From: JBCFBK01 sp038562555
Lineage (GTDB): Bacteria > Bacteroidota > Bacteroidia > Bacteroidales > Prolixibacteraceae
Length of the DNA stretch: 64,000 nucleotides
Assembly (NCBI GenBank): GCA_038562555.1
Contig: JBCFBK010000003.1
Span: forward strand, 163,547-227,546
Direction of reading: 5' to 3'
The notes under the pieces are model-generated. The model saw nothing but the letters and a program-made list of their open reading frames with translations, was not told where the DNA came from and did not search any database. The translations under genes were made by a program, and so were the position numbers. The first letter of the stretch is position 1, and each line of letters begins with the position of its first letter. Positions 26,744 through 35,313 of the stretch are shown here, one piece after another.

Positions 26744-27232
26744 TCAGAGCAGGGTGGTCCTGAAAGGATCGTGCGTGTTTTCATGCTGGAGCAGCCATTT
26801 CTTTCGCCAGATACCGCCGGCATAGCCAACCAGTTTTTGGTTGGTGCCGATAACCCGGTGACAGGGAACGATAATGGCTACCGGGTTTCTTGAATTGGCG
26901 CCTCCCACCGCACGCAGCAGATTCCTGTTTCCCAGTTGAAAGGCCAATTCAAGGTAAGTGAGCTGCTTGCCGTAGGGGATTGAAAGCAACTGGTTCCATA
27001 CCCGTTTCTGAAAATCGGTTCCGGCGGGATGAACGGGCAGATCAAAATCAAAGAGCCTGCCTGCGAAGTATTCATCCAATTGATAATTGAGCTTCTCCCT
27101 TAATTCGGTGTTAAAGCCTTTGGTTTTAACTTCCGTGTCGGAGAATAAAACTTTAATAATCTGATTATCAAATACTTCAATTAACAGGGGACCAATAGGG
27201 GAAAAATAGGTATGTGTTTCGGTTACAGGCAT
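26744..27232 (-). CDS. ogt: Methylated-DNA-[protein]-cysteine S-methyltransferase
   Basis: The 162-residue DNA repair protein transfers the alkyl group from O6-alkylguanine to its own cysteine and is consumed in doing so. The acceptor is Cys124 in IIVPCHRVIG. The helix-turn-helix region (FQKRVWNQLLSIPYGKQLTYLELA) with the arginine finger segment precedes it. It is the short Ogt/MGMT form without an Ada N-terminal domain. It appears to be a single-gene unit between DUF4956 and the hydrogenase operon. Confidence 0.94.
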   Translation of the reverse strand: MPVTETHTYFSPIGPLLIEVFDNQIIKVLFSDTEVKTKGFNTELREKLNYQLDEYFAGRLFDFDLPVHPAGTDFQKRVWNQLLSIPYGKQLTYLELAFQLGNRNLLRAVGGANSRNPVAIIVPCHRVIGTNQKLVGYAGGIWRKKWLLQHENTHDPFRTTLL

Positions 27233-27297
27233 CGCTTAATCAGAAATTTAACATGGAGATAACATTCGGCTACGTCTTAATGTTCACTGGTCAAATA

Positions 27298-27323
27298 AAA
27301 AGAGGCGACCATTTGCCTCTTTT
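27298..27323 (-). terminator. Terminator of the hydrogenase operon
   Basis: AAAAGAGGC and GCCTCTTTT form a 9-bp stem with an 8-base loop. On the minus strand the stem ends in a T run. It lies 10 bases after the hydA stop codon. Confidence 0.9.
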
Positions 27324-27333
27324 ATTGTCGTTT

Positions 27334-29130
27334 TTAAAAACGATGTCGCGGTGTATACTGTGTGTGCAGAAGGTGATGCGATTTCTCACCGAGTGGTTTG
27401 CCCAGAAAATCTTCGTAAATCTTGATTACTTCCGGGTTTTGATGAGATTTCCGGATGGGCATGCCTTCGTCTTCCGCATAGATGGCTTCCGCTCTTTTCC
27501 TCCGTATTTCCGGGTTTGTCGGGATTGGTTGGCCCCCACCGCCCAGGCAACCTCCCGGACAGGCCATGACCTCGACAAAATGGTACTGGCTTTGCCCCGA
27601 CGCCACCGCATCCATCACTTTTTTTGCATTCACCAGTCCGTGGGCGACGGCACATTTTAGCTCGATGCCATCCAAAAACGACCATTCTTTTAATGGGTTT
27701 TCAATGAGAATGCTGGCCTCCCGAATTCCTTCCATCCCGCGGACGGGCGTTATGTTCAGATTGTCAAAAGGCACGTCCCTTCCGGTGACCAGTTCGTAGG
27801 CTGTTCTTAAAGCGGCTTCCATAACTCCTCCCGTTGCACCGAAAATGACTGCGGCGCCGGTCGATTCACCCATCAGCCTGTCAAAGCTGTCATCATCCAG
27901 CTTCATAAAATCAATACCAGCCTGCTTAATCATAATGGCCAGTTCGCGCGTGGTCAGTACGTAATCCACGTCGCGGAAACCACTGTCGAACATTTCAGGG
28001 CGGTTTGCCTCGAATTTTTTAGCTGTACAAGGCATTACCGAGACCGACACGATATTGGCGGGGTTAAGCTTGCGGGCTTTGGCATAATAAGTTTTAACCA
28101 GCGCACCAAACATTTGCTGCGGCGACTTACAGGTCGACAGGTTGCCGAGGTGTTCCGGATACATGTGTTCGATATATTTAATCCAACCGGGCGAACAGGA
28201 TGTTGCCATCGGCAGCCTGACCGAAGGATCTTTATCTACCAGGGCTTTTTTTAGCCGCGTGAGCAATTCTGTTCCTTCTTCCACAATGGTCAGATCGGCG
28301 GTAAAGTCGGTATCGAGCACCGAGTCGAACCCAAGGCGTTTCAGGGCGGCCACCATCTTCCCGGTTACGCGTGTGCCGGTGGACAAGCCCAGTTCCTCGC
28401 CTAATCCGACGCGGACTGCCGGTGCTGTTTGGATAACCACGTGCCGGTTTGGATCGGAAATAGCTTCCCAGACTTCTTCAATGTAGTTCTTCTCGACGAG
28501 CGCTCCCGTTGGGCAATGGTTGATACACTGCCCACAGGTGGTGCAAACTACATCGTTCATCGTTTTTTCGAAGAAGGTGGCAATCTTCATTTCATCGCCC
28601 TTGTATGCAACGGTTAGCGCGTTCACGCCCTGTATTTCGGCACATGTCCGGACACAGCGCTGGCATCTGATACACTTGCTGTTATCCTTAATAATAGAAG
28701 GTGAGAACATATCAATGGTATGTTTTTTCTGTTTCGCAAGCGGAATAAAATCCTGGGTCATGATTTTGTATTCGGAAGCGAGCGATTGTAACTCACAGTT
28801 CCCGTTTTTGTAACAACGGGTACAGTCGGCGTTGTGCTCTGAAAGCAGCAGTTCGATGATATGTTTTCTGGAATTTCGGACGTTGAGACTGTTTGTACGG
28901 ATTTCCATGCCCTCCTCGCAGGGGGTGGCGCAGGACGCTGATAACCTTTTTTGACCGGCGATTTCAACGATGCAGACCCGGCAGTTTCCCGCGATACACA
29001 AGTCCTTATGGTAGCATAGGGTTGGGATGATAACGCCCACCTGCCCGGCAGCTTCAAGGATTGTCGTTCCTTTTTCAACTTCGGCCGGGATGCTGTTAAT
29101 GGTGATATTGATGAGGTTTGACATGTTCAT
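27334..29130 (-). CDS. hydA: [FeFe]-hydrogenase catalytic subunit, NAD(H)-linked type
   Basis: The 598-residue subunit carries, in order, an N-terminal [2Fe-2S] domain (Cys39, Cys50, Cys53, Cys67), a His-Cys3 [4Fe-4S] site (His99, Cys103, Cys106, Cys112), two ferredoxin-type [4Fe-4S] clusters (Cys153/156/159/163 and Cys196/199/202/206) and the H-cluster domain. The L2 motif MPCTAKKFE (366-374) and the L3 motif VMACPGGCLGGGGQP are canonical. L1 reads TSCSPGW (310-316) instead of the usual TSCCPxW, so Ser313 stands where the 4Fe-subcluster ligand is expected. Together with the NuoF- and NuoE-like proteins encoded upstream it would form a cytoplasmic NADH-linked, possibly ferredoxin-bifurcating, hydrogenase. 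Confidence 0.95.
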   Translation of the reverse strand: MNMSNLINITINSIPAEVEKGTTILEAAGQVGVIIPTLCYHKDLCIAGNCRVCIVEIAGQKRLSASCATPCEEGMEIRTNSLNVRNSRKHIIELLLSEHNADCTRCYKNGNCELQSLASEYKIMTQDFIPLAKQKKHTIDMFSPSIIKDNSKCIRCQRCVRTCAEIQGVNALTVAYKGDEMKIATFFEKTMNDVVCTTCGQCINHCPTGALVEKNYIEEVWEAISDPNRHVVIQTAPAVRVGLGEELGLSTGTRVTGKMVAALKRLGFDSVLDTDFTADLTIVEEGTELLTRLKKALVDKDPSVRLPMATSCSPGWIKYIEHMYPEHLGNLSTCKSPQQMFGALVKTYYAKARKLNPANIVSVSVMPCTAKKFEANRPEMFDSGFRDVDYVLTTRELAIMIKQAGIDFMKLDDDSFDRLMGESTGAAVIFGATGGVMEAALRTAYELVTGRDVPFDNLNITPVRGMEGIREASILIENPLKEWSFLDGIELKCAVAHGLVNAKKVMDAVASGQSQYHFVEVMACPGGCLGGGGQPIPTNPEIRRKRAEAIYAEDEGMPIRKSHQNPEVIKIYEDFLGKPLGEKSHHLLHTQYTPRHRF

Positions 29131-29135
29131 ATGTT

Positions 29136-30323
29136 TTAGTAGATCATTTCTTCACGGAAGTTCTCGACAATCGACGAGAATGAATTGGCAACCGACTGCC
29201 CGAGACCACATTTTGCTGTCAGTTGCATCGTTTCGGTCAACTTAAGCAGTTTATCGAGATACTGTGCCGGTTTTTCGCCACGCTTAACGGCTTTAATGCC
29301 ATTGTATAGCTGCTGACAGCCAACGCGGCAAGGAGTACACTGGCCGCAGCTTTCTTCGCGGAAGAATTCAAGGTAATTATCAAGCACATTATACATGGAT
29401 CGCGAACTGTTAAAAAGCATCATTGATCCGCCCGTGGGCAAGGAAATTCCTGTTAGCTTCCCCTTATAACCGATCGCTGTTTCAGAGAATTTTTTTCGGG
29501 GTACCAGAAATCCCGAGGCCCCTCCAACCTGAACCGCTTTCGTGTCGCCGTCACCGAATTCATCGACAAAATCCTGCAGGCTCATACCCAGCTCCAGTTC
29601 GTAAATACCGGGCTTAGGAGTATCACCTGATACCGAGAACAGTTTCGAACCGCGTGAATATTGCACGCCCAGATCGTAAAACTTTTTTGCACCGTATTTA
29701 AAAATGGTGAAAGTATGAGCCAGTGTTTCGACATTATTGATCACGGTTGGCTTGTTCATGTAACCTTCGGAGGTGGGGTAAGGAGGCTTGTTTCTTGGCT
29801 CTCCCCTTTTCCCTTCCATCGACTCAAACAGCGCCGTTTCTTCACCGCAGATGTAGGCTCCGCTTCCCAAAAAGATCGAAATATCGAAATCATAGCCGAT
29901 TTCCTGGCAAAACTGCCTGAATTTTTTGATGGATAACCGAAGTTCCGGGATCAGGTATTTGTATTCTCCACGCAAATAGATAAATCCTTTCCGGGAACCG
30001 ATCACATAACCACAGACTGCCATCGCGGTTAATACTTTATAGGGAACGAGCGTCAAAATTTCACGATCCTTGAAAGTACCGGGCTCCCCTTCGTCGGCAT
30101 TGCAAATGACATATTTTTCGCCGGCCTTTTCTTCAGCCGCCACCTTCCATTTTAAACCGGTCGGAAATCCGGCACCTCCACGACCTTTGAGTTCTGAACT
30201 GATGAGCTCGTTAATGATTTCATGGGGTGGCAGACTCAGTGTTTTTTTAAATATTTTCTCCCAGTCATTCTCATTTTTAAAAATGAAATCAGCTCGCTTT
30301 AACTGATAGGTTCCAAATGCCAT
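29136..30323 (-). CDS. hydB: NuoF-like flavoprotein subunit of the [FeFe]-hydrogenase, compact form
   Basis: The 395-residue protein is a minimal NuoF/HydB: FMN and NADH site GRGGAGFPTGLKW (47-59), the ICNADEGEPGTFKDR loop, the GSGAYICGEETALFESMEG segment, an SLBB domain, and a [4Fe-4S] site with Cys326, Cys329, Cys332 and Cys372. Many hydrogenase-linked homologues (about 600 residues) add an N-terminal [2Fe-2S] domain and a C-terminal two-cluster ferredoxin; both are absent here. It oxidises or reduces NAD(H) and passes electrons towards HydA. It sits 5 bases before hydA and 11 bases after the NuoE-like gene, which indicates one operon. Confidence 0.93.
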   Translation of the reverse strand: MAFGTYQLKRADFIFKNENDWEKIFKKTLSLPPHEIINELISSELKGRGGAGFPTGLKWKVAAEEKAGEKYVICNADEGEPGTFKDREILTLVPYKVLTAMAVCGYVIGSRKGFIYLRGEYKYLIPELRLSIKKFRQFCQEIGYDFDISIFLGSGAYICGEETALFESMEGKRGEPRNKPPYPTSEGYMNKPTVINNVETLAHTFTIFKYGAKKFYDLGVQYSRGSKLFSVSGDTPKPGIYELELGMSLQDFVDEFGDGDTKAVQVGGASGFLVPRKKFSETAIGYKGKLTGISLPTGGSMMLFNSSRSMYNVLDNYLEFFREESCGQCTPCRVGCQQLYNGIKAVKRGEKPAQYLDKLLKLTETMQLTAKCGLGQSVANSFSSIVENFREEMIY

Positions 30324-30334
30324 GATTTCTGCTT

Positions 30335-30805
30335 TTAATTGATTTTATCCATGTATTTGCCAAGTATTTCCCTGATTTTTTCGGGGGTTAGCGCTGAATA
30401 GACTTCATCGTTGATCAGCATGGCCGGGGCTTTGTGGCACCATCCCAGGCAGTTGGTTTGCAGAAGAGAAAATCTTCCGTCAGGCGTTGTTTCACCCAGC
30501 TTTATTTTCAGCATATCCTCAATCGTATGCAGCACCTGATTCTTTCCTTTCATGGAACAGGATATCGTCTTGCAGATCCGGATGACATATCTTCCTGTCT
30601 TTTTATATTCCAGAAACGAGTAAAACGTAGCCGTGCCATAAACCTCAGCGGCGGGAAGATTCAACTCCCGCGCAACTTCAATCATGGAATACTCGGACAA
30701 ATACTTTTCCTGCTCAACCACGCCCTGAAGAATCGGGAGCAGGTTTTCCCTGTTTCTTCCGTATTGATCGGCTAACGTAACAATGAGTTCTTTGATCGGA
30801 TCCAT
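30335..30805 (-). CDS. hydC: NuoE-like [2Fe-2S] subunit of the [FeFe]-hydrogenase
   Basis: The 156-residue protein has the thioredoxin-like [2Fe-2S] fold of NuoE/HydC. Its ligands are Cys78 and Cys83 (ICKTISCSMKG) and Cys119 and Cys123 (NCLGWCHKAP). The N-terminal helical part (YGRNRENLLPILQGVVEQEKYL) is typical. It is the first gene of the three-gene hydrogenase operon, and its product docks on the NuoF-like subunit. No nuo genes are nearby, which supports assignment to the hydrogenase rather than to complex I. Confidence 0.93.
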   Translation of the reverse strand: MDPIKELIVTLADQYGRNRENLLPILQGVVEQEKYLSEYSMIEVARELNLPAAEVYGTATFYSFLEYKKTGRYVIRICKTISCSMKGKNQVLHTIEDMLKIKLGETTPDGRFSLLQTNCLGWCHKAPAMLINDEVYSALTPEKIREILGKYMDKIN

Positions 30806-31184
30806 ATGCCAGGATTTTTGCTAAAAATTAAAACGATGCGGATTGCATGACTATGCGGGTGTAAAACATGATGCCTTAACCGATCGGCAGCATGCTACCT
30901 TAAGAGCGCCTGAAAAAAGCCGGAACATTACAGGTATTTCCCTTTAAGGGTGCTATTTATGTAGAAAAGCTATCACTTTTATTTCTTATGGCGGAACTGA
31001 AGCTTTCTGTTTCTCAACATAACGCAAGTATTTGATATTAGACTAAGTATAAATAGACTGGTCCGAAACAACCTGCAGATAGCAGTTTAGAAAAACAAAG
31101 ACCAATTGCGAAACCTGAAAAAATACGGTTATAAAACTGGTATTTGCCAGGCAATCTGCTATTTTTGTTCAAAACGACAGAAAA
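30806..31184. other. Divergent intergenic region, hydrogenase operon / CYTH gene
   Basis: No gene, RNA or clear hairpin was found in these 379 bases. It must contain the hydrogenase operon promoter on the minus strand, which I could not place. TATTTTTG at 31160-31167 fits a -7 element for the CYTH gene. None of the word repeats found elsewhere is present. Confidence 0.4.
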
Positions 31185-31646
31185 ATGCCTTTTGAAATAG
31201 AACGTAAATTTCTTGTAAAAAAAGATCTTGTCCCGTTGGGGAAAAGCAGCAAACGGATTGTTCAGGTTTATCTGAGTACAGATCCGGATAGGACCGTGCG
31301 GGTAAGGCTGGCAGGCGACCAGGCATGGCTGACGATAAAAGGGAGCGCGCGGGGAATTGTCCGGCACGAATTTGAGTACCCGGTTCCTGCAGCAGATGCC
31401 CGGCAATTAATCAATCTTGCGGTGAGTGCACCTGTAGAAAAAGTACGTCGCGAAATACACGCGAATGGGAAAAAATGGGAAGTGGATTTTTTTGAAGGAG
31501 CAAATGAGGGGCTGGTGCTGGCTGAGATTGAACTAAGCACCGAAGACGAGGTTTTTACCCTGCCCGACTGGGTTGAAGAGGAGGTGACCGGCGACAAACG
31601 CTATCATAATTCACAGTTATCTGTGCATCCGTATTCGAAGTGGTAA
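31185..31646 (+). CDS. CYTH domain protein (triphosphate tunnel metalloenzyme)
   Basis: The 153-residue protein opens with MPFEIERKFLV, the ExExK signature of the CYTH fold. It continues with alternating charged strands (VRVRLAGDQAWLTIKG, WEVDFFEG, LVLAEIELS) that line the triphosphate tunnel. Short bacterial CYTH proteins are mostly inorganic triphosphatases or related phosphohydrolases; adenylate cyclase activity (class IV) is an alternative that sequence alone does not exclude. It has a -7-like element 17 bases before the start and is monocistronic or leads into the next gene. Confidence 0.88.
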   Translation: MPFEIERKFLVKKDLVPLGKSSKRIVQVYLSTDPDRTVRVRLAGDQAWLTIKGSARGIVRHEFEYPVPAADARQLINLAVSAPVEKVRREIHANGKKWEVDFFEGANEGLVLAEIELSTEDEVFTLPDWVEEEVTGDKRYHNSQLSVHPYSKW

Positions 31647-31664
31647 GGATTCTCTGTTTTGATT

Positions 31665-31695
31665 TTTGAATAACCGGGCAAATTTTTCATCTTTG
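31665..31695 (+). promoter_or_regulatory. Bacteroidota-type promoter of the DUF3078 gene
   Basis: TTTG (31665-31668) and CATCTTTG (31688-31695) are 19 bases apart, close to the TTTG-N19-TAnnTTTG consensus. The element would place the transcription start about 25 bases before the ATG at 31726. Confidence 0.55.
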
Positions 31696-31725
31696 TAACA
31701 GCCAAAATAAACAAAAAACAAAAGC

Positions 31726-33702
31726 ATGAATTACAGATTTTTTCTGACAGGACTTTTTTTTGTGGTTCTGTTTTCGTCTGCGTTAGCCGTCCTGCCTCCG
31801 GGCCGGCAAAATGAAGGAGTAGAAAAGGACTCCGTTAAAATGGGTGTTGAATATCTAAAGTATTTTCTTGAACGACAGGGAAACTGGTATCCCAAAGACC
31901 GGGACCTGGAAAGAAACCTCAGCGGACTGATTCACTTTATTGAAGATGATAAAATCGACACGATCCTGTTTAAGCTGAATAATTTTAATGCAGACGAGCA
32001 GTATTATTTTTACCGCTCACCCAGACGGGTAGCTGATAGTTTGTCTGTTCCCGGTTATGTGCCTCAGAGCGTGTTGAGTGAGCGGTTGAAACGCATCGAC
32101 CGGTCGGTGAAGGGGAGTATCGTCAAAGATCAGATACCGGTACCCCGGGAGCTATTTTTGGATATCGACTCCAAAGTGACACAGGTACCTGCAGACGATG
32201 CGGAATGGCTTATCAGGAATTCCAGAATCACCCTGCCTGACAGCTTGAAGACATTTAGCGCCATTCCTGATTCGTTGATGACCAATTCCGCTGACTACAG
32301 GAAAGTCCAGCAACTTGAACGGGCGAGGCGCGCACTCCTGGAAAAAGCACGGATTGAATATAACAGCAGGCTTAGGAAACAGTATATTGACTCGGTTAGT
32401 AACGCCTACCGGATGGATTACATTGAAGGTTACTCCAGAAGAATTCAACGGGAGTTCGCCGATTCCATCCGCAGGAATAATTATAACAGGCTTGTTCAGT
32501 TTAACGATTCTGTAATGAAGGCAGTGAATGATTCGGTGAATAATGTACTGCGGATATTGACCTCGTACACTGAAAAAGATTCGGTATCGGTTTGGCTGCA
32601 CAATACTGATGAGGATTCGGTCCGGATGTGGCTTCGGAATAATGATCCTTATTTTACCCGCCTGTTCATCAAAAACGAGCAAAATGATTCGCTCGGGGTG
32701 AGGGTGGAAAACACCGGCAAGCATTCCATGCGGTTTTTAATCGACGATGGGGTAACTTTCTCCCGGTTTGCCAAAAGACAAAGCAAAGATGTCAATCTTC
32801 CCGGTTTTCAGATGGAATCGTCGCTTCGGAAGGTAGAACAGCGGTACAGCGTAGTCACTCCGTGGACCCTGACGGGAAAGACCAACCTGGGATTTACGCA
32901 AACATCGCTGAGCAACTGGAAAGCCGGAGGTGAAAATGCCTTTGCCTTTCTTTTTGTGTTTGAAGGGTCGGCAGATTATGCAAAAAACGACATTACGTGG
33001 AAAAATTATATCCAGCTTCGGAATGGATGGGTTAAACCGGGAGGAGATAAGATTGAAAAAAACGACGATGCTGCGGAGTTCGTATCCCGATTTGGTGTAA
33101 AGGCCGCCAAAAACTGGTATTATTCGGCTGAAAGTGATTTTCGCACGCAATTTTTCAGGGGCTATAAATATCCGAACAGGGAAACACCTATTTCGGCGTT
33201 CCTTTCACCTGCCTACCTGGTACTAAAGCTCGGGCTTGATTACAACCCCAATAAAAACCTGTCACTGTTGTTGTCACCCTTCAGCGCTAAAATGGTTTAC
33301 GTGCGGGATACCGCAAATGTTGATGTTACCAGTTTCGGGATTGACGAGGGAAAGAAGGCGTACTGGCAGTCGGGGCTTAGCGCCGACCTGAACTGGAAAA
33401 AGCAGATTACGCCGGTTGTCTCATACAGTACCAAATACAAGATGTTTTTGAACCATGCGTCTCCTTTCAGTAAGTTTGATGTTCGCTGGGAAAACGATCT
33501 GAGCATGCAGCTTAGTACCTTCATTAACATGAATGTCAGGTTCTACCTGGTATATGATGATGATGTGAAATTCGACACCGGACGCAAGGATGGGGATGGC
33601 AATGCGATTATGGACGCCAAATGGCAAATGAAAGAACTGATATCGATCGGCTTCTCTTATACGATGAATAAAAAAGTGTATAAAAGAAAACGGATCGGAT
33701 GA
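31726..33702 (+). CDS. DUF3078 outer-membrane protein with a long coiled N-terminal extension
   Basis: The 658-residue protein has a signal peptide (about residues 1-22) and a C-terminal barrel-like DUF3078 domain from about residue 375 (LTGKTNLGFTQTSLSNWKAGGENAFAF...). Ordinary DUF3078 proteins are around 300 residues. The preceding 350 residues are charged and mostly helical, with a coiled-coil stretch (about 185-280) rich in DSV triplets. A short repeated segment follows, with DSVSVWLHNTD and DSVRMWLRNND adjacent (about residues 287-310). The protein is probably in the outer membrane with a periplasmic helical arm. Its function is unknown. Confidence 0.75.
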   Translation: MNYRFFLTGLFFVVLFSSALAVLPPGRQNEGVEKDSVKMGVEYLKYFLERQGNWYPKDRDLERNLSGLIHFIEDDKIDTILFKLNNFNADEQYYFYRSPRRVADSLSVPGYVPQSVLSERLKRIDRSVKGSIVKDQIPVPRELFLDIDSKVTQVPADDAEWLIRNSRITLPDSLKTFSAIPDSLMTNSADYRKVQQLERARRALLEKARIEYNSRLRKQYIDSVSNAYRMDYIEGYSRRIQREFADSIRRNNYNRLVQFNDSVMKAVNDSVNNVLRILTSYTEKDSVSVWLHNTDEDSVRMWLRNNDPYFTRLFIKNEQNDSLGVRVENTGKHSMRFLIDDGVTFSRFAKRQSKDVNLPGFQMESSLRKVEQRYSVVTPWTLTGKTNLGFTQTSLSNWKAGGENAFAFLFVFEGSADYAKNDITWKNYIQLRNGWVKPGGDKIEKNDDAAEFVSRFGVKAAKNWYYSAESDFRTQFFRGYKYPNRETPISAFLSPAYLVLKLGLDYNPNKNLSLLLSPFSAKMVYVRDTANVDVTSFGIDEGKKAYWQSGLSADLNWKKQITPVVSYSTKYKMFLNHASPFSKFDVRWENDLSMQLSTFINMNVRFYLVYDDDVKFDTGRKDGDGNAIMDAKWQMKELISIGFSYTMNKKVYKRKRIG

Positions 33703-33776
33703 TTAGTTGCGAATCGTGTCATGGGTTGAAGAGGCCGGGTTGAATGGTTCCGCTGGCTTCAATTTAATGATAAACA

Positions 33777-33809
33777 CTAACAGCTAAAGGCTAATAGCTA
33801 ACAGCTAAT
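33777..33809. repeat. CTAACAGCTAA-type word array before the SRPBCC gene
   Basis: CTAACAGCTAA occurs at 33777-33787, and the near-identical CTAATAGCTAACAGCTAAT at 33791-33809. Its core CTAATAGCTAACAG (33791-33804) is the reverse complement of the end of the GH144-type gene (17590-17603). It abuts the next start codon (33812). A degenerate TTAGTTGCGAATCGTGTCATG run directly follows the stop of the preceding gene. Confidence 0.75.
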
Positions 33810-33811
33810 AT

Positions 33812-34192
33812 ATGAAAGAATTAAAAAAATACTTTACCATCCATGCTGAGCCAAAGGATGTCTACAATGCGTTGACCAACCAACTGATGATTGAGATCTG
33901 GACGGGAGAGTCGGCGCAGATGGAAGAAGTTCCGGGTTCGGAATTTTCGATGTGGGACGGAAGTATTACCGGCAAAAATATCAAATTTGTTAAGGATGAG
34001 CTGATCATTCAGGAATGGTATTTTGGCGATCAGCAGGAGGCTTCGCTCGTCACCATTAAGCTTCATCCGCATAAGGGCGGAACCAGCATGGAAGTACGCC
34101 AGGTGAATATTCCCGATGAAGCGTACGACAACATTGCAGATGGGTGGACCGAAGATTACTTTATGGCTTTAAATGAGCTGTTCGAAGAATAG
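33812..34192 (+). CDS. SRPBCC/AHSA1-like small ligand-binding protein
   Basis: The 126-residue protein has the START/Bet v 1-like pattern of the AHSA1 group: an N-terminal strand with FTIHAEPKDVYNALTNQLMIEIWTGE, then EFSMWDGSITGKNIKFV, and the C-terminal helix NIADGWTEDYFMALNELFEE. This family binds hydrophobic ligands or resembles the C-terminal part of the Hsp90 activator Aha1; no bacterial role is established for this subgroup. It is cytoplasmic and complete. It stands alone between a repeat array and a convergent terminator. Confidence 0.8.
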   Translation: MKELKKYFTIHAEPKDVYNALTNQLMIEIWTGESAQMEEVPGSEFSMWDGSITGKNIKFVKDELIIQEWYFGDQQEASLVTIKLHPHKGGTSMEVRQVNIPDEAYDNIADGWTEDYFMALNELFEE

Positions 34193-34203
34193 CAAAAAAA
34201 GAA

Positions 34204-34231
34204 GAGGCTGTCCCCCGGAGAGGACAGCCTC
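34204..34231 (-). terminator. Terminator of the coiled-coil protein gene
   Basis: GAGGCTGTCC and GGACAGCCTC pair perfectly over 10 bp with an 8-base loop. On the minus strand the stem is followed by TTCTTTTTTTGC. It also lies 11 bases after the SRPBCC stop and may serve both genes. Confidence 0.85.
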
Positions 34232-34317
34232 AGATTGCTTACGCAATTGTTCGAGGAAAGGGATTTCTTTGTATACTTATTAAATATATAGGGGATCTGA
34301 TTCCTTTTTTTTCCGCT

Positions 34318-35229
34318 TTATTTTACTTCTATCAGCGCATATTTTGATATTTTCCAGAATTCCTGCGGATCTTTTATTTCCAGATAAGCGACCTGTCCGT
34401 CCTGTTCAATCAGTTGGTACGAATTCGCCGGGTGCTCGGAAATTACAACTGCTTTCCTGCTGTGAAGAGGAATGGTGGTTGTTTCACGGATGTCGAGGGC
34501 AGTGAAGTGCTGTTCGTCAAAATTCTCTTCCATGGCCTTTGTCGACCCGATGAGCCCGAGCAGACCACCTTCTTTAGTCAACAGTCCTTTTTCCATTAAC
34601 TCTTTGCGGGTTCCTGAAGCAAAGTGCGCTGTATTCAGCTTAATCGTCTTCTCATCAAGCAATTTTTGCTTCTCCTGCAGTGTATCGGACTGGACGACCA
34701 GATTCGAGTCAAGTTTTTCAATCCGGGTGTTCAATTCTGCCATCTGAAAGTCTTTCTCTTCAATTACCCGTTTCAATTCAGCAATCTCGGTATTTTGACT
34801 TTCAATGTTCTCATTCAGTGATGCAACACGCTGTTCAAATGCACGCAGGTTGAGTCCGGATTGCTTTAGCTTTTTTTCCAGTTCTTCAATTTTGACGCTG
34901 CTTTCTTCGAGCATGGTGTTCATCAGATTGATGTCGTCGATGAGGGCCTGTTTCTTACCTTTTCCCCCTTCTTCCTGCTGAACTGCCAGTTGTTGTCTTT
35001 TCTCTTTAATGAACTTCAGCTTGCTTTCTATCTCATTAAAGGTTAGCTCCAGGTCGTTCATGATTGAATCTTTCTGGTGCATTTCGCGGCTCATGCTTGA
35101 ATTTCGCGCCATTAATTCCTTCAGTTCAGATTCTTTTTGCGTATAAACATATATTGCAGCAGCCGCACCTATTACTACAATCACAACTGCAATAATAATT
35201 GTCCGTAATTGATTTCTTTCCATTTTCAT
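34318..35229 (-). CDS. Membrane-anchored coiled-coil protein, probable target of the sigma-54 system
   Basis: The 303-residue protein has an N-terminal membrane anchor (about residues 9-27), then a coiled coil of about 160 residues with heptad-like Leu/Glu/Lys spacing. A globular C-terminal domain of about 100 residues contains GLLGLIGSTKAMEENF, ...RKAVVISEHPANSYQL and PQEFWKISKYALIEVK. The topology puts most of it in the periplasm. I do not recognise a characterised family, although similar proteins occur in Bacteroidota. The start at 35229 is supported by a GGAGGT Shine-Dalgarno 7 bases upstream, which is rare in this genome. A sigma-54-like promoter precedes it, and an NtrC-type regulator gene lies directly upstream. 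Confidence 0.75.
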   Translation of the reverse strand: MKMERNQLRTIIIAVVIVVIGAAAAIYVYTQKESELKELMARNSSMSREMHQKDSIMNDLELTFNEIESKLKFIKEKRQQLAVQQEEGGKGKKQALIDDINLMNTMLEESSVKIEELEKKLKQSGLNLRAFEQRVASLNENIESQNTEIAELKRVIEEKDFQMAELNTRIEKLDSNLVVQSDTLQEKQKLLDEKTIKLNTAHFASGTRKELMEKGLLTKEGGLLGLIGSTKAMEENFDEQHFTALDIRETTTIPLHSRKAVVISEHPANSYQLIEQDGQVAYLEIKDPQEFWKISKYALIEVK

Positions 35230-35236
35230 ATGATCT

Positions 35237-35242
35237 ACCTCC
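35237..35242 (-). promoter_or_regulatory. Strong Shine-Dalgarno GGAGGT
   Basis: On the minus strand GGAGGT lies 7 bases before the ATG at 35229. It decides this start over the ATG two codons downstream. Most other genes in the window have A/T-rich leaders without such a site. Confidence 0.8.
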
Positions 35243-35313
35243 TTATTTTTTTAATTCAGAAGCAGGAACTTTCCTGTTCAGTTTCGGCTTTATAGCTTTT
35301 GTGCTGTAACTAA

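Noticed and set aside
20187..30805. Hydrogenase region as a recently acquired mobile island
   Set aside because: No transposase, integrase, tRNA insertion or flanking direct repeats were seen, and base composition by eye matches the neighbours.
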